A DNA stretch of 64,000 bases from Amycolatopsis balhimycina FH 1894 (GCF_000384295.1 NZ_KB913037.1:9499508-9563507); one strand, 5' to 3'. Positions 53,404 through 62,660 are shown, numbered from the stretch's first letter. The notes: generated by a model not told the origin, from the sequence alone. Made by a program: numbers and translations.

Positions 53404-55380
53404 GTGCGGTATGCCCGGCAGTTGGGTCCTGAGCCGGAGCAAGGTTCCGGTGAGGCGCCTGCTCCGCGACAGCAGGTGGGTGCGCTATGGCTGGCGGGTG
53501 TCGGCGGCAACGGCGCGTTCGGGCGACTGGTCGTCCAACGGGACTCGCTGCTGTCCAGTCCGGCACCGTCCGGTCCGGCACCGTTGTCCAGTCCGGCGCC
53601 GTCGCCGGAGGCGTTGGTGTGCCGGCCGGAAGAGGCCCGGATGAATTCGTCGAACGTGGAGGTCGACGGACGGTCCGTCGCTGACGTGGGCGCTGACCTG
53701 CAAATCCGCAACCGCAACTACAGGCGGCTCGTGGACTTCGAGCGGGAAGGCGCCCAGTCGACCCAACGGGACGAGCAGAACTGGTACACCAACCTCGGTG
53801 TCACCGGCAGCGTCATCGACTGGTTCAACTCCGAGCACGAGACCGACCCGACGCGCTGGGCCCGGGTGTATCCGATGTGGGACCGGGCGGCCAGTGGGTT
53901 CGACGCGGCCATCTCCGGACAAGTCACCACGGCTGGGATCAACGACACCGGCCAGGCCAGCGTGGACGCGCGTGCCACGTTCGAGGAAGCCGCGCAGCTG
54001 ACCAGCCAGTACCGCGACGAGTACCAGCGGTACCTGACGGGGTTCAGCCACTCCGCCGAGGGCATCCTCAGGGTGTCCACGATCGTTCGGGACGTGTCGT
54101 TCGCGACCGCGGTGGCGCTGGCTGTGGTGGTTGCCGCGCCGGTCGTGGCCGGTGCGTTGACCACGTTCGGCACCGGCACCTTGGGACTGAGCGCGGGAAG
54201 CACGGCACTCACCGCGTTCACCTACGGCGGTACGGCTGTGGGGATGGGCGCGTTGGGGGCCGGCATCGAGGGAACAGGGCAGGCGTTGGGCACGCTGGGT
54301 GCTCAGGCCAGCGCCGCGGTGGTCGACCTCATCCGCGGCAGTGAGCACGCCGCCGACAACTTCGACTTCGGCCAGGTCGCAGAGCAAGGCTGGGAAGGGA
54401 TGCGCCGCGGCTTCGTCGACGGCGTCCTGGCCTTCGCCGGCGCACAGGCCGAGCGGGTGGCGGCCAGCTACGCCAGCCAGGCCGTCCGGGCCGCGCTCGG
54501 GCCCGCCAACTCCAGCCTGATGTCGTTGATCATCCGCCGAGCCCTGACCCGGGCGATCTCCGGCGGTGCCACCGGCTCGGTCATCGGCGCGCTGCAGGCC
54601 GGCCTGAACGCCGCCATCCAGGGACAGGACATGAACGGCATCATGACGGCGATGGAGCGTGGGTTCGTCGTCGGCGCGGCGGCAGGCACCACGTTGGGCG
54701 CGATCGGCGGCGGCTTCGAGGCACGCGGCGCGGACCGGCTGCGTCAAGCGATCCTGCCCCGCCTGCGCGCCGCCGCCGCCAATGGCTCCCCCAACGCCCA
54801 ACTCCTGTTTGACCAACTGCAAGGCGAACTCGCGGCCAACCCTGGGATCGGCACCAACGACCAACTCCGCCGGGCGCTGCCGGGAGCATGGCGTGCGGTG
54901 CGTGACCCGGACGCCATCGCGAACGCGCTGGCCGACATCTGGCTGGAAGAGCACCTGCTCGGCCTCATGGCACCCCGGGACGCCGCGTCCCGTTACGGTC
55001 AAGCCGCCATGGTGTTGTCACGCCGAGCCGGTGCCCCCGTGGTCGTTCTGCCGCGTGGAACCAGCTTCTCCCCCGATGCGTTCTACAACGACGTCGTGTT
55101 GCGGGGAAACCGTTTCCTCGACCTGTCCGTGCTCGACATCTCCCCCGAGCACGGCGCCACCACCCACATGATCCAAGACCTCGTCGTCGACCGCGCACTG
55201 CACGGAACAGGGATGCGGTCCGAACAGCTGCGTGCCCTGTTCAGCGGAGCCACCGACAGCAGTGGCCGCAACATCGGCAACGACCTGTGGATAGAGATCT
55301 TCGACTCCATCCAGAACGGCCTCAACCAGCCAGAAGTCGTCTACCCGATCATGCGTGACGGACTCAACGGCCTGCAGTGA
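53404..55380 (+). CDS. Orphan eCIS-cargo-like / polymorphic-toxin-like protein
   Basis: Protein of 658 residues in layers. The N-terminal 50 residues (GALWLAGVGGNGAFGRLVVQ) resemble the LQRxAGNxAVxxLVQR leader of proteins linked to extracellular contractile injection systems. A Ser/Pro linker follows, then a helical part, a long Ala/Gly-rich hydrophobic region (about 215-320) that could enter membranes, and a compact C-terminal domain (VLSRRAGAPVVVLPRGTSF, HGATTHMIQDLVVDRALHGT, NQPEVVYPIMRDGL) that I do not recognise. No injection-system structural genes or immunity gene lie within the window. The start (GTG 53404) is uncertain. A toxin role is inference. Confidence 0.55.
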   Translation: MRYARQLGPEPEQGSGEAPAPRQQVGALWLAGVGGNGAFGRLVVQRDSLLSSPAPSGPAPLSSPAPSPEALVCRPEEARMNSSNVEVDGRSVADVGADLQIRNRNYRRLVDFEREGAQSTQRDEQNWYTNLGVTGSVIDWFNSEHETDPTRWARVYPMWDRAASGFDAAISGQVTTAGINDTGQASVDARATFEEAAQLTSQYRDEYQRYLTGFSHSAEGILRVSTIVRDVSFATAVALAVVVAAPVVAGALTTFGTGTLGLSAGSTALTAFTYGGTAVGMGALGAGIEGTGQALGTLGAQASAAVVDLIRGSEHAADNFDFGQVAEQGWEGMRRGFVDGVLAFAGAQAERVAASYASQAVRAALGPANSSLMSLIIRRALTRAISGGATGSVIGALQAGLNAAIQGQDMNGIMTAMERGFVVGAAAGTTLGAIGGGFEARGADRLRQAILPRLRAAAANGSPNAQLLFDQLQGELAANPGIGTNDQLRRALPGAWRAVRDPDAIANALADIWLEEHLLGLMAPRDAASRYGQAAMVLSRRAGAPVVVLPRGTSFSPDAFYNDVVLRGNRFLDLSVLDISPEHGATTHMIQDLVVDRALHGTGMRSEQLRALFSGATDSSGRNIGNDLWIEIFDSIQNGLNQPEVVYPIMRDGLNGLQ

Positions 55381-55753
55381 CCGTCAATAAGGCCAGTTCA
55401 CCGTCATGTATTCCTGGTACCCGGCCTTCAGGAACAGTGCTCGCCCCTGCGGCCCCACACTGGTGAAGCGGGTTCTCCGTCACGCCCGAACACCGCATCG
55501 CTGCGGATGTCCCGGGACGAGAACCTGTCATTGAAGCTGCGTGAGGTTCAGGTAGGTGCAGTTCTCCGTCCGGTTTGGAGGCGTGTTGGGCGCAGATCCC
55601 TCGTCGCTGCGCGAGCCCTGCCCAGGGCTCCGGATCCACGTTGCGGACCGATCACGGCGGCAACCGAACGTCTGGAAATGCCGATGAGAGAGTGAAATTC
55701 GTGGACCAGCAGCGCAACCTGAACCGTGACCCTACGATCTCCGATCGGTGTGC
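55381..55753. other. Gene-free stretch between convergent genes
   Basis: About 370 bases with only short, unsupported frames on both strands. No immunity-type small gene follows the toxin-like gene here in a convincing way. Confidence 0.4.
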
Positions 55754-58012
55754 TCACCGATTATCATGAAGCTGGGCCAGGTCGGCGCGGATTTCGGTCA
55801 TCAGCCAGTGGTCCTCGCCGAACAGCCGAGTGCCTTCAGTGAGGACGCTGTCGAACAGTTCGATTGCCGCCGACCTGTCGCCGGTGTCACTGATCCAGCC
55901 GGCCAACTGGGCCTTGGTCTGGAGTGTCGTCAGGTGTGTCTCACCCAGGATCTGTGTGGCATCCTCCACCAGCTCGCGCGTCAATTCGAGAGCCTTGACC
56001 GGGTCTCCTGCCGTGCCGATCGCGTTGGCATGGGTCCGACGGAACGGCAGGGTCTGCGCGTGTTTGCGGCCGTAGGCACGCTCGCTTTCGACGACGAGCT
56101 GATCCAAGATCGAGACTGCGGCGACGACATCTCCGGAGTCGAGCAGCGCTCCGCCCAGATTCCATGCTGTGTCGAGGACAAACGACCAGGAGGTCGTGTC
56201 GATCGCTTGGGCGTCTTCCAGCAACTCGCCGAACAATTCAGCGCCGGCCGCGGCCCCCTGAAGATGCCGTGTCCAGACGGCCGCTTCGAAGCGCGCATTC
56301 AGTGTCAGAGGATCTTGTGGACCGTTGTCTTCACTGGCAAGGGCGATCAGATCGTTGGCGATCGACAGTGCTTCCTGGTGCGCGCCACATGCTCCCAGTT
56401 GACGGGCAAGGGTGAGCCGGGCTTGCAGGACTTGGGGATGGGTCCGGCCCAGCACCGACTCGCCGTCCCGCACGACCTGCCGGATCATGCCCAGCGCACG
56501 CTCGGGATCGCCATGGCCACCGATTCGCTCCCCCAGCATCCACGCCAGGCTGTGCCGCATGGCGAGGAGGTCCTCGGTCGACACGCCCTCCTCGCTCTCG
56601 GCACGGCTGATGGTCAACTCGAGCAGGTCTGGAGCGTGGCTCTGGGCCGCGTCGTCCAGGATTTCCGCCAGAACAGCGGCTGCACGGTAGTGGCGGGAAT
56701 CGAGAACGCGATGAAATGCCGGCTCAACGTGCTGTACGTAGCCGGCGTAATTCGCTCTCCAGGCGACTTCGACCACATCATCGGGGGCCAGCCGTTCCAG
56801 CAGCGTGCGCCACACCGCTTCCGGAATGGTCGGAGTCGCAGGATCCAGTGATGCTTCGTTCACCAGGTAGTCGAAAGCCTGATAGGTCTGCGGGTCGATC
56901 AAACTGCTGGTGGCGTGCAACGCCGCCGTCGCCCACTCGACGGCGTTCTCCCAACTGCCGGGGTGTAGTAACGCGCCACCGCGATCGGCGAGGTAGACCT
57001 CGTGCAAGGCCCGCAGCATGGGCAACTCCAGCGGACGGTGATACCCCGCGCGCCGGATGTCCACCGCCGCTGACACCAAGGCGGCTCCACGCGCGTCTCC
57101 ATGAATGCGGTCGGCCGCGCGAGGTGTCGCGGACCACGCATCGTGCCAGTCGCGGAGCAGAGCAGGCCCGGCAGCCATCGTCTCGGCCACGCCATGCTTG
57201 TCCGCAACGACGACCGCCAGCGCGACACGCGGGTCTGACGATTCACGCGCCGCATTCACCTCGGTCGGTGACCATGTGCGGTCGAGGCGGACTTCCGCCG
57301 TCGCCGCATCGAGCACGTCACGCCCTGCGCGTACTGCCGTACGTTCGCTTGCCGGTCGTCCCGGGTCGTAGCGGGCGCTGAACTCGTCCCGGAGATGTGC
57401 CCGCAAGGTCGCCACCACCACCACTCGATCCCCGAGACCATCCAGGTCGGACCGGGTCAAGCCGTCCGCACCCAGGTACTCGTCCAGATCGTCGAGCCAC
57501 AGCACACTGCGCCGCTTCTGTTTCGCGACAACGATTGCCGCTGCCAACGCAGCCGAGTCGATCGGCCGGACACAGGCGTGCTGGGGCAGACAAGCCCGCA
57601 TCGCCTCATACGCGAGCCGGGATTTGCCGGCCGTGGAATCCCCCACGACGAGGACGAACCCACCCGCCTTCAGTGCAGCCTCGACATCCGGCATGCGATC
57701 CCGCGCCACGAACGGCGGGACCTGGTCGGCGTGACCGTCCGCATGCTTGAGCCATGCGGCAGGGTGCACACCCAGTCTGATCGGATCGCTGATCCGGTCC
57801 ACGCGCTCGACGTACAACTTCTTCGAGCGGCTGGCGGCGCGTTCGGCGATGTGTGTTTTACCGCGTTCGGCGATCACCGCGACAACCGCACCAGCGGCAG
57901 CAACTACACCCGCCACTATCGCACCCGTGTAGATCTTGCCGACCGCTGTGAGTGCCGCGGTGATCATGGCCGCCGCGGTGACCAACCACCAGCCTCGGAC
58001 TACCCGTGCCAC
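55754..58012 (-). CDS. Membrane-anchored STAND-type NTPase with TPR repeats
   Basis: Protein of 752 residues. Two N-terminal membrane helices (WWLVTAAAMITAALTAVG and YTGAIVAGVVAAAGAVVAV) are followed by an NTPase domain with Walker A GDSTAGKS (124-131) and Walker B RRSVLWLDDLDEYL, then helical winged segments and C-terminal tetratricopeptide repeats (about 480-740). The plan N-terminal module, NTPase, repeat sensor is that of STAND proteins, which include regulators and anti-phage sensors; the membrane anchor would be the output or location module. Function is not assigned. 58013-58265 beyond the start holds no gene. Confidence 0.7.
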   Translation of the reverse strand: MARVVRGWWLVTAAAMITAALTAVGKIYTGAIVAGVVAAAGAVVAVIAERGKTHIAERAASRSKKLYVERVDRISDPIRLGVHPAAWLKHADGHADQVPPFVARDRMPDVEAALKAGGFVLVVGDSTAGKSRLAYEAMRACLPQHACVRPIDSAALAAAIVVAKQKRRSVLWLDDLDEYLGADGLTRSDLDGLGDRVVVVATLRAHLRDEFSARYDPGRPASERTAVRAGRDVLDAATAEVRLDRTWSPTEVNAARESSDPRVALAVVVADKHGVAETMAAGPALLRDWHDAWSATPRAADRIHGDARGAALVSAAVDIRRAGYHRPLELPMLRALHEVYLADRGGALLHPGSWENAVEWATAALHATSSLIDPQTYQAFDYLVNEASLDPATPTIPEAVWRTLLERLAPDDVVEVAWRANYAGYVQHVEPAFHRVLDSRHYRAAAVLAEILDDAAQSHAPDLLELTISRAESEEGVSTEDLLAMRHSLAWMLGERIGGHGDPERALGMIRQVVRDGESVLGRTHPQVLQARLTLARQLGACGAHQEALSIANDLIALASEDNGPQDPLTLNARFEAAVWTRHLQGAAAGAELFGELLEDAQAIDTTSWSFVLDTAWNLGGALLDSGDVVAAVSILDQLVVESERAYGRKHAQTLPFRRTHANAIGTAGDPVKALELTRELVEDATQILGETHLTTLQTKAQLAGWISDTGDRSAAIELFDSVLTEGTRLFGEDHWLMTEIRADLAQLHDNR

Positions 58013-58265
58013 CGAAGACTCCCGCCGATCGAGGAAACCACTCGGCTAACGCTACGGCGATATCGGCGTTGACAACACTCGCCCATGCCCCCCCCCTGGT
58101 TGAGCGCGCGGGGAGGCGCCGCCGGGACTGTTCCAAGATGGGCTGGGACAGCCCTGGTACACCCTCACCGACGACTTCGACGCCGTCCGCTCTCGTGATG
58201 CCGGAGGGCCCGGTGCGCCGTAGACGACGGTGCGCCGTGGCCGTTTGGGGGTGAACCGATCGTTG

Positions 58266-58595
58266 TCAGGGGCAGGGCGCTCGGGCCTGGCTGCCGCAGG
58301 TGAGCCGGGCCCAGACTGTCTTGCCGTCGGAGTCCGGGTTGTCGTGGACGCTCCAGGTGTCGGCGAGTTCGTGGATCACGGTCATGCCGCACTCGGAGAC
58401 GTCGCCGGGGGAGCCCGATCGCGATGCGAGTGGGTGTGTGGGTGAGAGGTCGTCGACTTCGACGACGACCCGGCACGGCGTGGTCAGGGCGGTGATGCGG
58501 GCTCGGACCGGTCCACCGCCGTGGAGGTAGGCGTTGGCGGCCAGTTCGGGCCGGATGGATGAACGGCTCGTGATCGCGTGCGGCGACGGGCGTGC
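58266..58595 (-). pseudogene. HATPase_c anti-sigma-factor kinase, 5'-truncated
   Basis: RsbW-like ATP-binding domain without a start: the frame gives RPELAANAYLHGG (N box), VVVEVDDLSP, GMTVIHELADTWSV and DGKTVWARL (G boxes) and ends at 58266. Upstream there is a stop at 58598 and no start codon between. An ATG at 58599 enters in a different frame. It is therefore truncated or frameshifted. Confidence 0.65.
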
Positions 58596-58627
58596 TCATG
58601 ACAGTTCCAGTTCTTCGATCACGATGT

Positions 58628-58930
58628 TCACTGCCGCGGCCGGTACAGCAAGGTCAGCATCCGGGACAGGATCGCTGGTGGGCGGGTGAGTGTGAGCGGT
58701 GCCGTGTCGGGCTGGTGGCGTGCGGCGTCGACCAGCATGGCAGCGCCGCGGGCGTCGATGAACGTCAGGTGGGACAGATCCAGCAGGGCGGGCGCCGCGT
58801 TGGCGGTCGCTGCTTCCAGGGCTCGCTGCCAGATGTCGCGGGTGCTCAGGTCGACATCGCCGATGACCTGCACCCCTCGCCCTCCAGGGAGCCGGGCCAT
58901 CTGCAACTGGCTGCGATGGGAATCAGTCAC
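58628..58930 (-). CDS. STAS-domain anti-sigma-factor antagonist-like protein
   Basis: STAS protein of 100 residues (SpoIIAA/RsbV type) that would bind an RsbW-like kinase and free a sigma factor. The core reads VIGDVDLSTRDIWQRALEAA and LLDLSHLTFIDARGAAMLVD. The Ser that is phosphorylated in the family (IDSSG) is Ala here (IDARG), so it cannot be regulated at that site in the usual way. It lies between a broken and an intact kinase gene on the same strand. Confidence 0.75.
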   Translation of the reverse strand: MTDSHRSQLQMARLPGGRGVQVIGDVDLSTRDIWQRALEAATANAAPALLDLSHLTFIDARGAAMLVDAARHQPDTAPLTLTRPPAILSRMLTLLYRPRQ

Positions 58931-59045
58931 CCCTGCAGCTGACTGCCGGGTAGTCGACCACGTTCTGGTCCACGCCTGATGACTACGCCGGCCGCCGGAT
59001 CGCGCGCAGTCGAGCGGTCCGGCGGCCGCGAGCTGAGTGGCGCGC

Positions 59046-59474
59046 TCAGGGTGTGTGATCGGGTGCGGCGGTGCGGGTGAGGTCGAGTTCGGCCCACACG
59101 GTCTTCCCCGTGGGGCGTTGCCATTGTCCCCAGGACACGCTCATGGCGGCGACCAGTTTGAGGCCGTGCCCGCCGTCGGATGAAGGTGGCCGTGGGCAGG
59201 CGGGGTCGATGCAGGTGTCGTCGACTTCGACGGAGAGCCAGTCGCGTTTGCGCAGCAGGCGGACTTGACGGGGTGGCTTCCCGTGCCGGAGAGCGTTGGA
59301 GGTCAGCTCGTCGACGACCATGAGTGCGTCGACCCGCTGGTCTTCGGGCAGGTCCTGCAGCAACCGCTCGGCCCAGGCGCGCACCCTTGCCAGCTCGGCG
59401 AGGTCGTCGGTGACCTCGAGAGCGACCACGCGCAGTGAGTCGTCCAGCTCCGTTGTCTGCTGTTCGGTCGGCAT
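59046..59474 (-). CDS. Anti-sigma-factor serine kinase-like ATP-binding protein (RsbW/SpoIIAB type)
   Basis: HATPase_c protein of 142 residues. N box VVDELTSNALRHGKPP, G1 VEVDDTCIDPACP, G2 GGHGLKLVAAMSVSWG and the end TGKTVWAELDL are intact. Such proteins bind a sigma factor or phosphorylate a STAS antagonist. It is the only complete kinase of this type in the stretch; two decayed relatives are at 58.3 and 60.2 kb. Confidence 0.8.
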   Translation of the reverse strand: MPTEQQTTELDDSLRVVALEVTDDLAELARVRAWAERLLQDLPEDQRVDALMVVDELTSNALRHGKPPRQVRLLRKRDWLSVEVDDTCIDPACPRPPSSDGGHGLKLVAAMSVSWGQWQRPTGKTVWAELDLTRTAAPDHTP

Positions 59475-59793
59475 CGGGGCGGGACCCCTTCCTGATCCGC
59501 GGCTCCGCGTCTGTTTCGAGGAGTCGATGTCGGGGTTGGTTACCCGGTGGCCGAGACGGTGAACCCGCTGTCGGACTGTGAAGGTCGAGACCGAGGACGT
59601 CGCCGACGCTGTCCGCGGCGGGGGCCCGGAAGTGCGCGCGACATCTGTTCCCAGCAGCTAATATTCGGTCCGTTTATTTCGTCCTGCTTCTCTTGTAACA
59701 CAAAGATATTGAAAAGCGACGATTCGTGAATAAGCTGTTGCATGGTTCCCGTGTGGACTCTGGCGCGTAAACAACCATCGCGGGAGGGTTGTG
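59475..59793. promoter_or_regulatory. Divergent leader with an AT-rich block
   Basis: The 319 bases lie between the kinase gene and the DUF1883 gene. Bases 59655-59760 are markedly AT-rich compared with the surroundings and probably hold the DUF1883 promoter. No gene is supported. Confidence 0.4.
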
Positions 59794-60066
59794 GTGCTTT
59801 GGGAACCGGTCGTTTTGGACCTCGGTTGGCTCCGTCGATCTGCCACTGTGCGCGTGCACGTCGACGCCGTCGTGAACGTTCGCCTGTTGAGTGCGCAGAA
59901 TGTTGAGCGTTATCGACGTAGGAGCGCCTATCGGATGATGGGAGGCGTCGCGACGACGCCGCAGCTGGACATTGAAGTCCCCTCTGACGGGCATTGGTAC
60001 ATCGCCGTCGATACCGACGGATTGGCTGCCGGAAAATTTCAGGTGGAGGTCACCGTCGTCTCGTGA
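59794..60066 (+). CDS. DUF1883-domain protein
   Basis: Small protein of 90 residues that is a single DUF1883 domain: VDAVVNVRLLSAQNVERYRR, YRMMGGVATTPQLDIEVP, DGHWYIAVDTDG. In many bacteria DUF1883 is fused or adjacent to TIR or other defence-linked modules; here it stands alone. GGGAGGG precedes two adjacent GTG codons (59791, 59794); the second has the better spacing. The AT-rich leader differs from its neighbours and suggests transfer. Confidence 0.68.
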   Translation: MLWEPVVLDLGWLRRSATVRVHVDAVVNVRLLSAQNVERYRRRSAYRMMGGVATTPQLDIEVPSDGHWYIAVDTDGLAAGKFQVEVTVVS

Positions 60067-60193
60067 CATCCGTGGTGCCGACCGCGAAGAGCTGCCAGGG
60101 GCAGATGACAGGAGCGCAGACAAGTCATGGACGACCGGCGCCCCTGACCATGGGATTACACGAACTGGCTCGCGAGCGGGGGTTGATGCCGGG

Positions 60194-60323
60194 TTATGTC
60201 TGCGAGAGGCTAGCGGGGTAAACGTCCAAGAGAACCAGCGCCCAGACGGTCTTGCCGGGGGCGTCGGTGCGGACGCCCCGGTCTAGTGACAGCTGACCGA
60301 TCAGCCGTAACCCGAACCCGGTC
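60194..60323 (-). pseudogene. HATPase_c 3' remnant
   Basis: On the minus strand the frame TGFGLRLIGQLSLDRGV, DAPGKTVWALVLLDVYP ends at 60194; these are the last two ATP-binding boxes of an RsbW-like kinase. Everything upstream is unrelated DNA. Confidence 0.55.
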
Positions 60324-61185
60324 GAGCACGTTCACGGTGCGCGTCACCGGTTCGCCCCACCTGGTGGCGGTGACGTTGGTGACTCGCTGAACTGACCCTG
60401 CCGGCTGGCTTGTGCCCCGGAGCCGCCGATGCGGTAGACGTCGTAGGAGGCCGCGACGGCGAGTACGGCGATCACGAATGCCGCTCTCGCCGCCTCACCG
60501 GGGAACGTCGTGAGCTTGCCGCACCGAGGACCGTCGCCGGCCTCCGCCGCCGCTCGCCGGTCACTCGACCCTGGTGACCGTCGTCCGGCAGAGGCCGGCC
60601 GGGTGGCTGATGTGGCCGCTCGCGTCGTTCCGCTTCGTCCTGGCTTTGATCGGGATCCTCGTGTTCGTGGGGTGGTGATGTGGGGTGATGAGCGTGTCGT
60701 CCCGTGTTCGCGGCCGCCGGCTTCGCTGTCCTGGCCTTGACGGCGGACTACCGGCTTGCGCTTCTCCTGTCGTTGTTCGCGAGGACGTAGTGCCGAGTAG
60801 GTGCCGTTAACCTCCGGATAACCTTGATCCAGGTGCTCAGGACAGGTATCGACTTGCCATCGTTACTACATTGGTGTAGAAGTAGTAGGCAGCACGTGGC
60901 TCCTGAGCGTCGCTCGTGCCGTCCCGGTGAATTTCCCGGACCGCAGGATAGAGTGTCCATTGTGGATCGCGTGGGCGTCATCGGAGTGAAATCTCCTCCC
61001 TCAAAGGATTTCTGTCGCGCTTGTCAGTTGGATCCGCGAAAACACCGTTGGCAGAGCATGTTTCGTGCCGTCACGGTCGCATTGCCGTGGACTTTCGTTA
61101 CGAAGTGCGGGAAATCCGTCTGAACCACTCGTGTCGCCCAGCCGTGTCCCGGAGGTGAGGTGGCGACCAGAGAGGAGGGGCCCAC
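60324..61185. other. Mostly non-coding; possible 34-codon membrane peptide
   Basis: This 860-base stretch has no clear gene. A frame at 60574-60678 encodes a 34-residue peptide with one hydrophobic segment (FRFVLALIGILVFVGW), which may be a remnant. The promoter of the repeat-rich secreted protein must lie in the right part; AGGAGGGG is present just before its ATG. Confidence 0.35.
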
Positions 61186-62610
61186 ATGCCCCGCTTGCGT
61201 AGTTCCGGCCGACACCGCAAACAGGCGACGATCGGACTCGCCGCCCTGTTGGGAGTTGCGGGAGTCACCGCGACGGTGCTCGCGTTGAGCAGCCCGGACG
61301 GCAACGCCGCCACGGCCCAGACGGCGAGCTGTCAGGGTCTCGAGACGGCGTTACAGAACAATCTGACCTTCATCGCGGGGCAGAAGGCGAACCCGGACGT
61401 ACAGCCCGCCGCGAGGATCACCAACCGGCAGGCGGTGGCGGATCTGATCCAGCAAAGGCTGACGGCCGCGGGGTGCGCGGCGAAGGGCGCCGCCGCGGTC
61501 AAGGCGGCCGCGGCCGCCTTGAACTGCGCGGCCAATGACGCCGTGGCTGCAGCCGGCCAGAGCGCGATGGCCGACCCCAGCGCCGCTGCCGACGGTATGG
61601 CCAGTCAGCAGGGCATGGCGAACAACAACGGTATGGCTCACAACGGCAAAGGTATGGCGAACCAGAACGGGATGGCCGCCGATCAGAACGGTGCGGCCGC
61701 GGGCGACAACGCCGCTGTCAACGGAGCCGATTGCGCCGCGCTGGCAGCCTGCCAGGCAAGCGCTGCCGCAGCTGATCCCAATGTCGCGGCCAACGGGATG
61801 GCCGCCGATCAGAACGGCATGGCCGACAACAACGGCATGGCGAACCAGAACGGCGCCGCCGCCGACCAGAACGGCATGGCCAACAACGGCATGGCCAACA
61901 ACGGCATGGCTGACCAGAACGGCATGGCCAACAACAACGGCAAGGTCGACCAGAACGGTGCGACCGCCGACCAGAACGGTGCGGCCGCCGACAACAACGT
62001 AGTCAACGCTGCCGACTGCGCTGCTCTCGAGGCTTGCCAAGCCAACGCGGCCGCCGTTGATCCCAATGTCGCGGCCAACGGGATGGCCGCCGATCAGAAC
62101 GGCATGGCGAACCAGAACGGCATGGCCGCCAAGGACAAGGCTGCGGCCAAGGACAAGAAGGCTGCCAAGGACGACAAGGCTGCCGCCGAGAACAAGGCCC
62201 AGAACAAGAAGGACGCCGCGAAGGACAAGAAGAATGCCGCGGCGAAGGACCCGAACGCCGCAGCCGGCGAAGCGGCCGCCGATGCCAATTGTGCCACCGC
62301 GGCCAATGATGGTCTGGCCCCGGCGGCCGGCGCCGCGGACCAGTCCGGCGCCGCGGCCGCGGGTGACGTCGTTTGCAAGGGAGCGACAGTGACGCTGTCG
62401 GGCGAGTCGGGTGCACCCGCCGCGGCCAGCAACCAGTTCCCGGTCGGCACCATGCTGAAGGTCACCAACCTGGACAACGCCAAGTCCATCACCGTGCCGG
62501 TGACCGCGACGTCCGGCAGCTGCGCGCTGCTGAACAACGCGGCGTTCGCGAAGATTCACCAGCCTGGCAAGCAGCTGATCCGCAAGGCGAAGATCGAAAA
62601 GGTCGGCTGA
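61186..62610 (+). CDS. Secreted Asn/Met/Ala-repeat protein with C-terminal beta-barrel-like domain
   Basis: Protein of 474 residues. A signal anchor (about 15-42) is followed by a helical domain with Cys residues (C49, C97, C114), a repeat region (137-315) built from short units such as NGMANQNGMA and AADQNG, with a longer unit ADCAALxACQA...DPNVAANGMAADQN present twice (181-213 and 276-308), a Lys/Ala stretch (316-354), and a domain (397-474; GTMLKVTNLDNAKSITVPVT, KLIRKAKIEKVG-like end) resembling the double-psi beta-barrel of RlpA/expansin proteins. It is likely a wall-associated exported protein. The ATG has AGGAGGGG upstream and a terminator follows. Confidence 0.75.
   Translation: MPRLRSSGRHRKQATIGLAALLGVAGVTATVLALSSPDGNAATAQTASCQGLETALQNNLTFIAGQKANPDVQPAARITNRQAVADLIQQRLTAAGCAAKGAAAVKAAAAALNCAANDAVAAAGQSAMADPSAAADGMASQQGMANNNGMAHNGKGMANQNGMAADQNGAAAGDNAAVNGADCAALAACQASAAAADPNVAANGMAADQNGMADNNGMANQNGAAADQNGMANNGMANNGMADQNGMANNNGKVDQNGATADQNGAAADNNVVNAADCAALEACQANAAAVDPNVAANGMAADQNGMANQNGMAAKDKAAAKDKKAAKDDKAAAENKAQNKKDAAKDKKNAAAKDPNAAAGEAAADANCATAANDGLAPAAGAADQSGAAAAGDVVCKGATVTLSGESGAPAAASNQFPVGTMLKVTNLDNAKSITVPVTATSGSCALLNNAAFAKIHQPGKQLIRKAKIEKVG
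61594..62130 (+). repeat. Coding tandem/dispersed repeats (Asn-Gly-Met-Ala units)
   Basis: Degenerate 12-24-bp units (AACGGCATGGCC and relatives) fill this stretch, and a unit of about 100 bp occurs at about 61726 and again 285 bp later. Such DNA is prone to slippage, so copy number should vary between strains. Confidence 0.75.
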
Positions 62611-62619
62611 CGGCGCGAA

Positions 62620-62660
62620 CCGGGGCGCGGGCATGAGCGTGAACTGACGCCCGTCCCCGG
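62620..62660. terminator. Hairpin terminator after the repeat protein
   Basis: CCGGGG-C-CGGGC-type left arm (62620-62632) pairs with GCCCG-T-CCCCGG (62649-62660), 11 bp with one internal mismatch. It begins 10 bases after the stop. Confidence 0.55.

Noticed and set aside
61594..62130. CRISPR-like regular repeats
   Set aside because: The repeats are in a long open frame, have no unique spacers of constant length, and encode the NGMA units.
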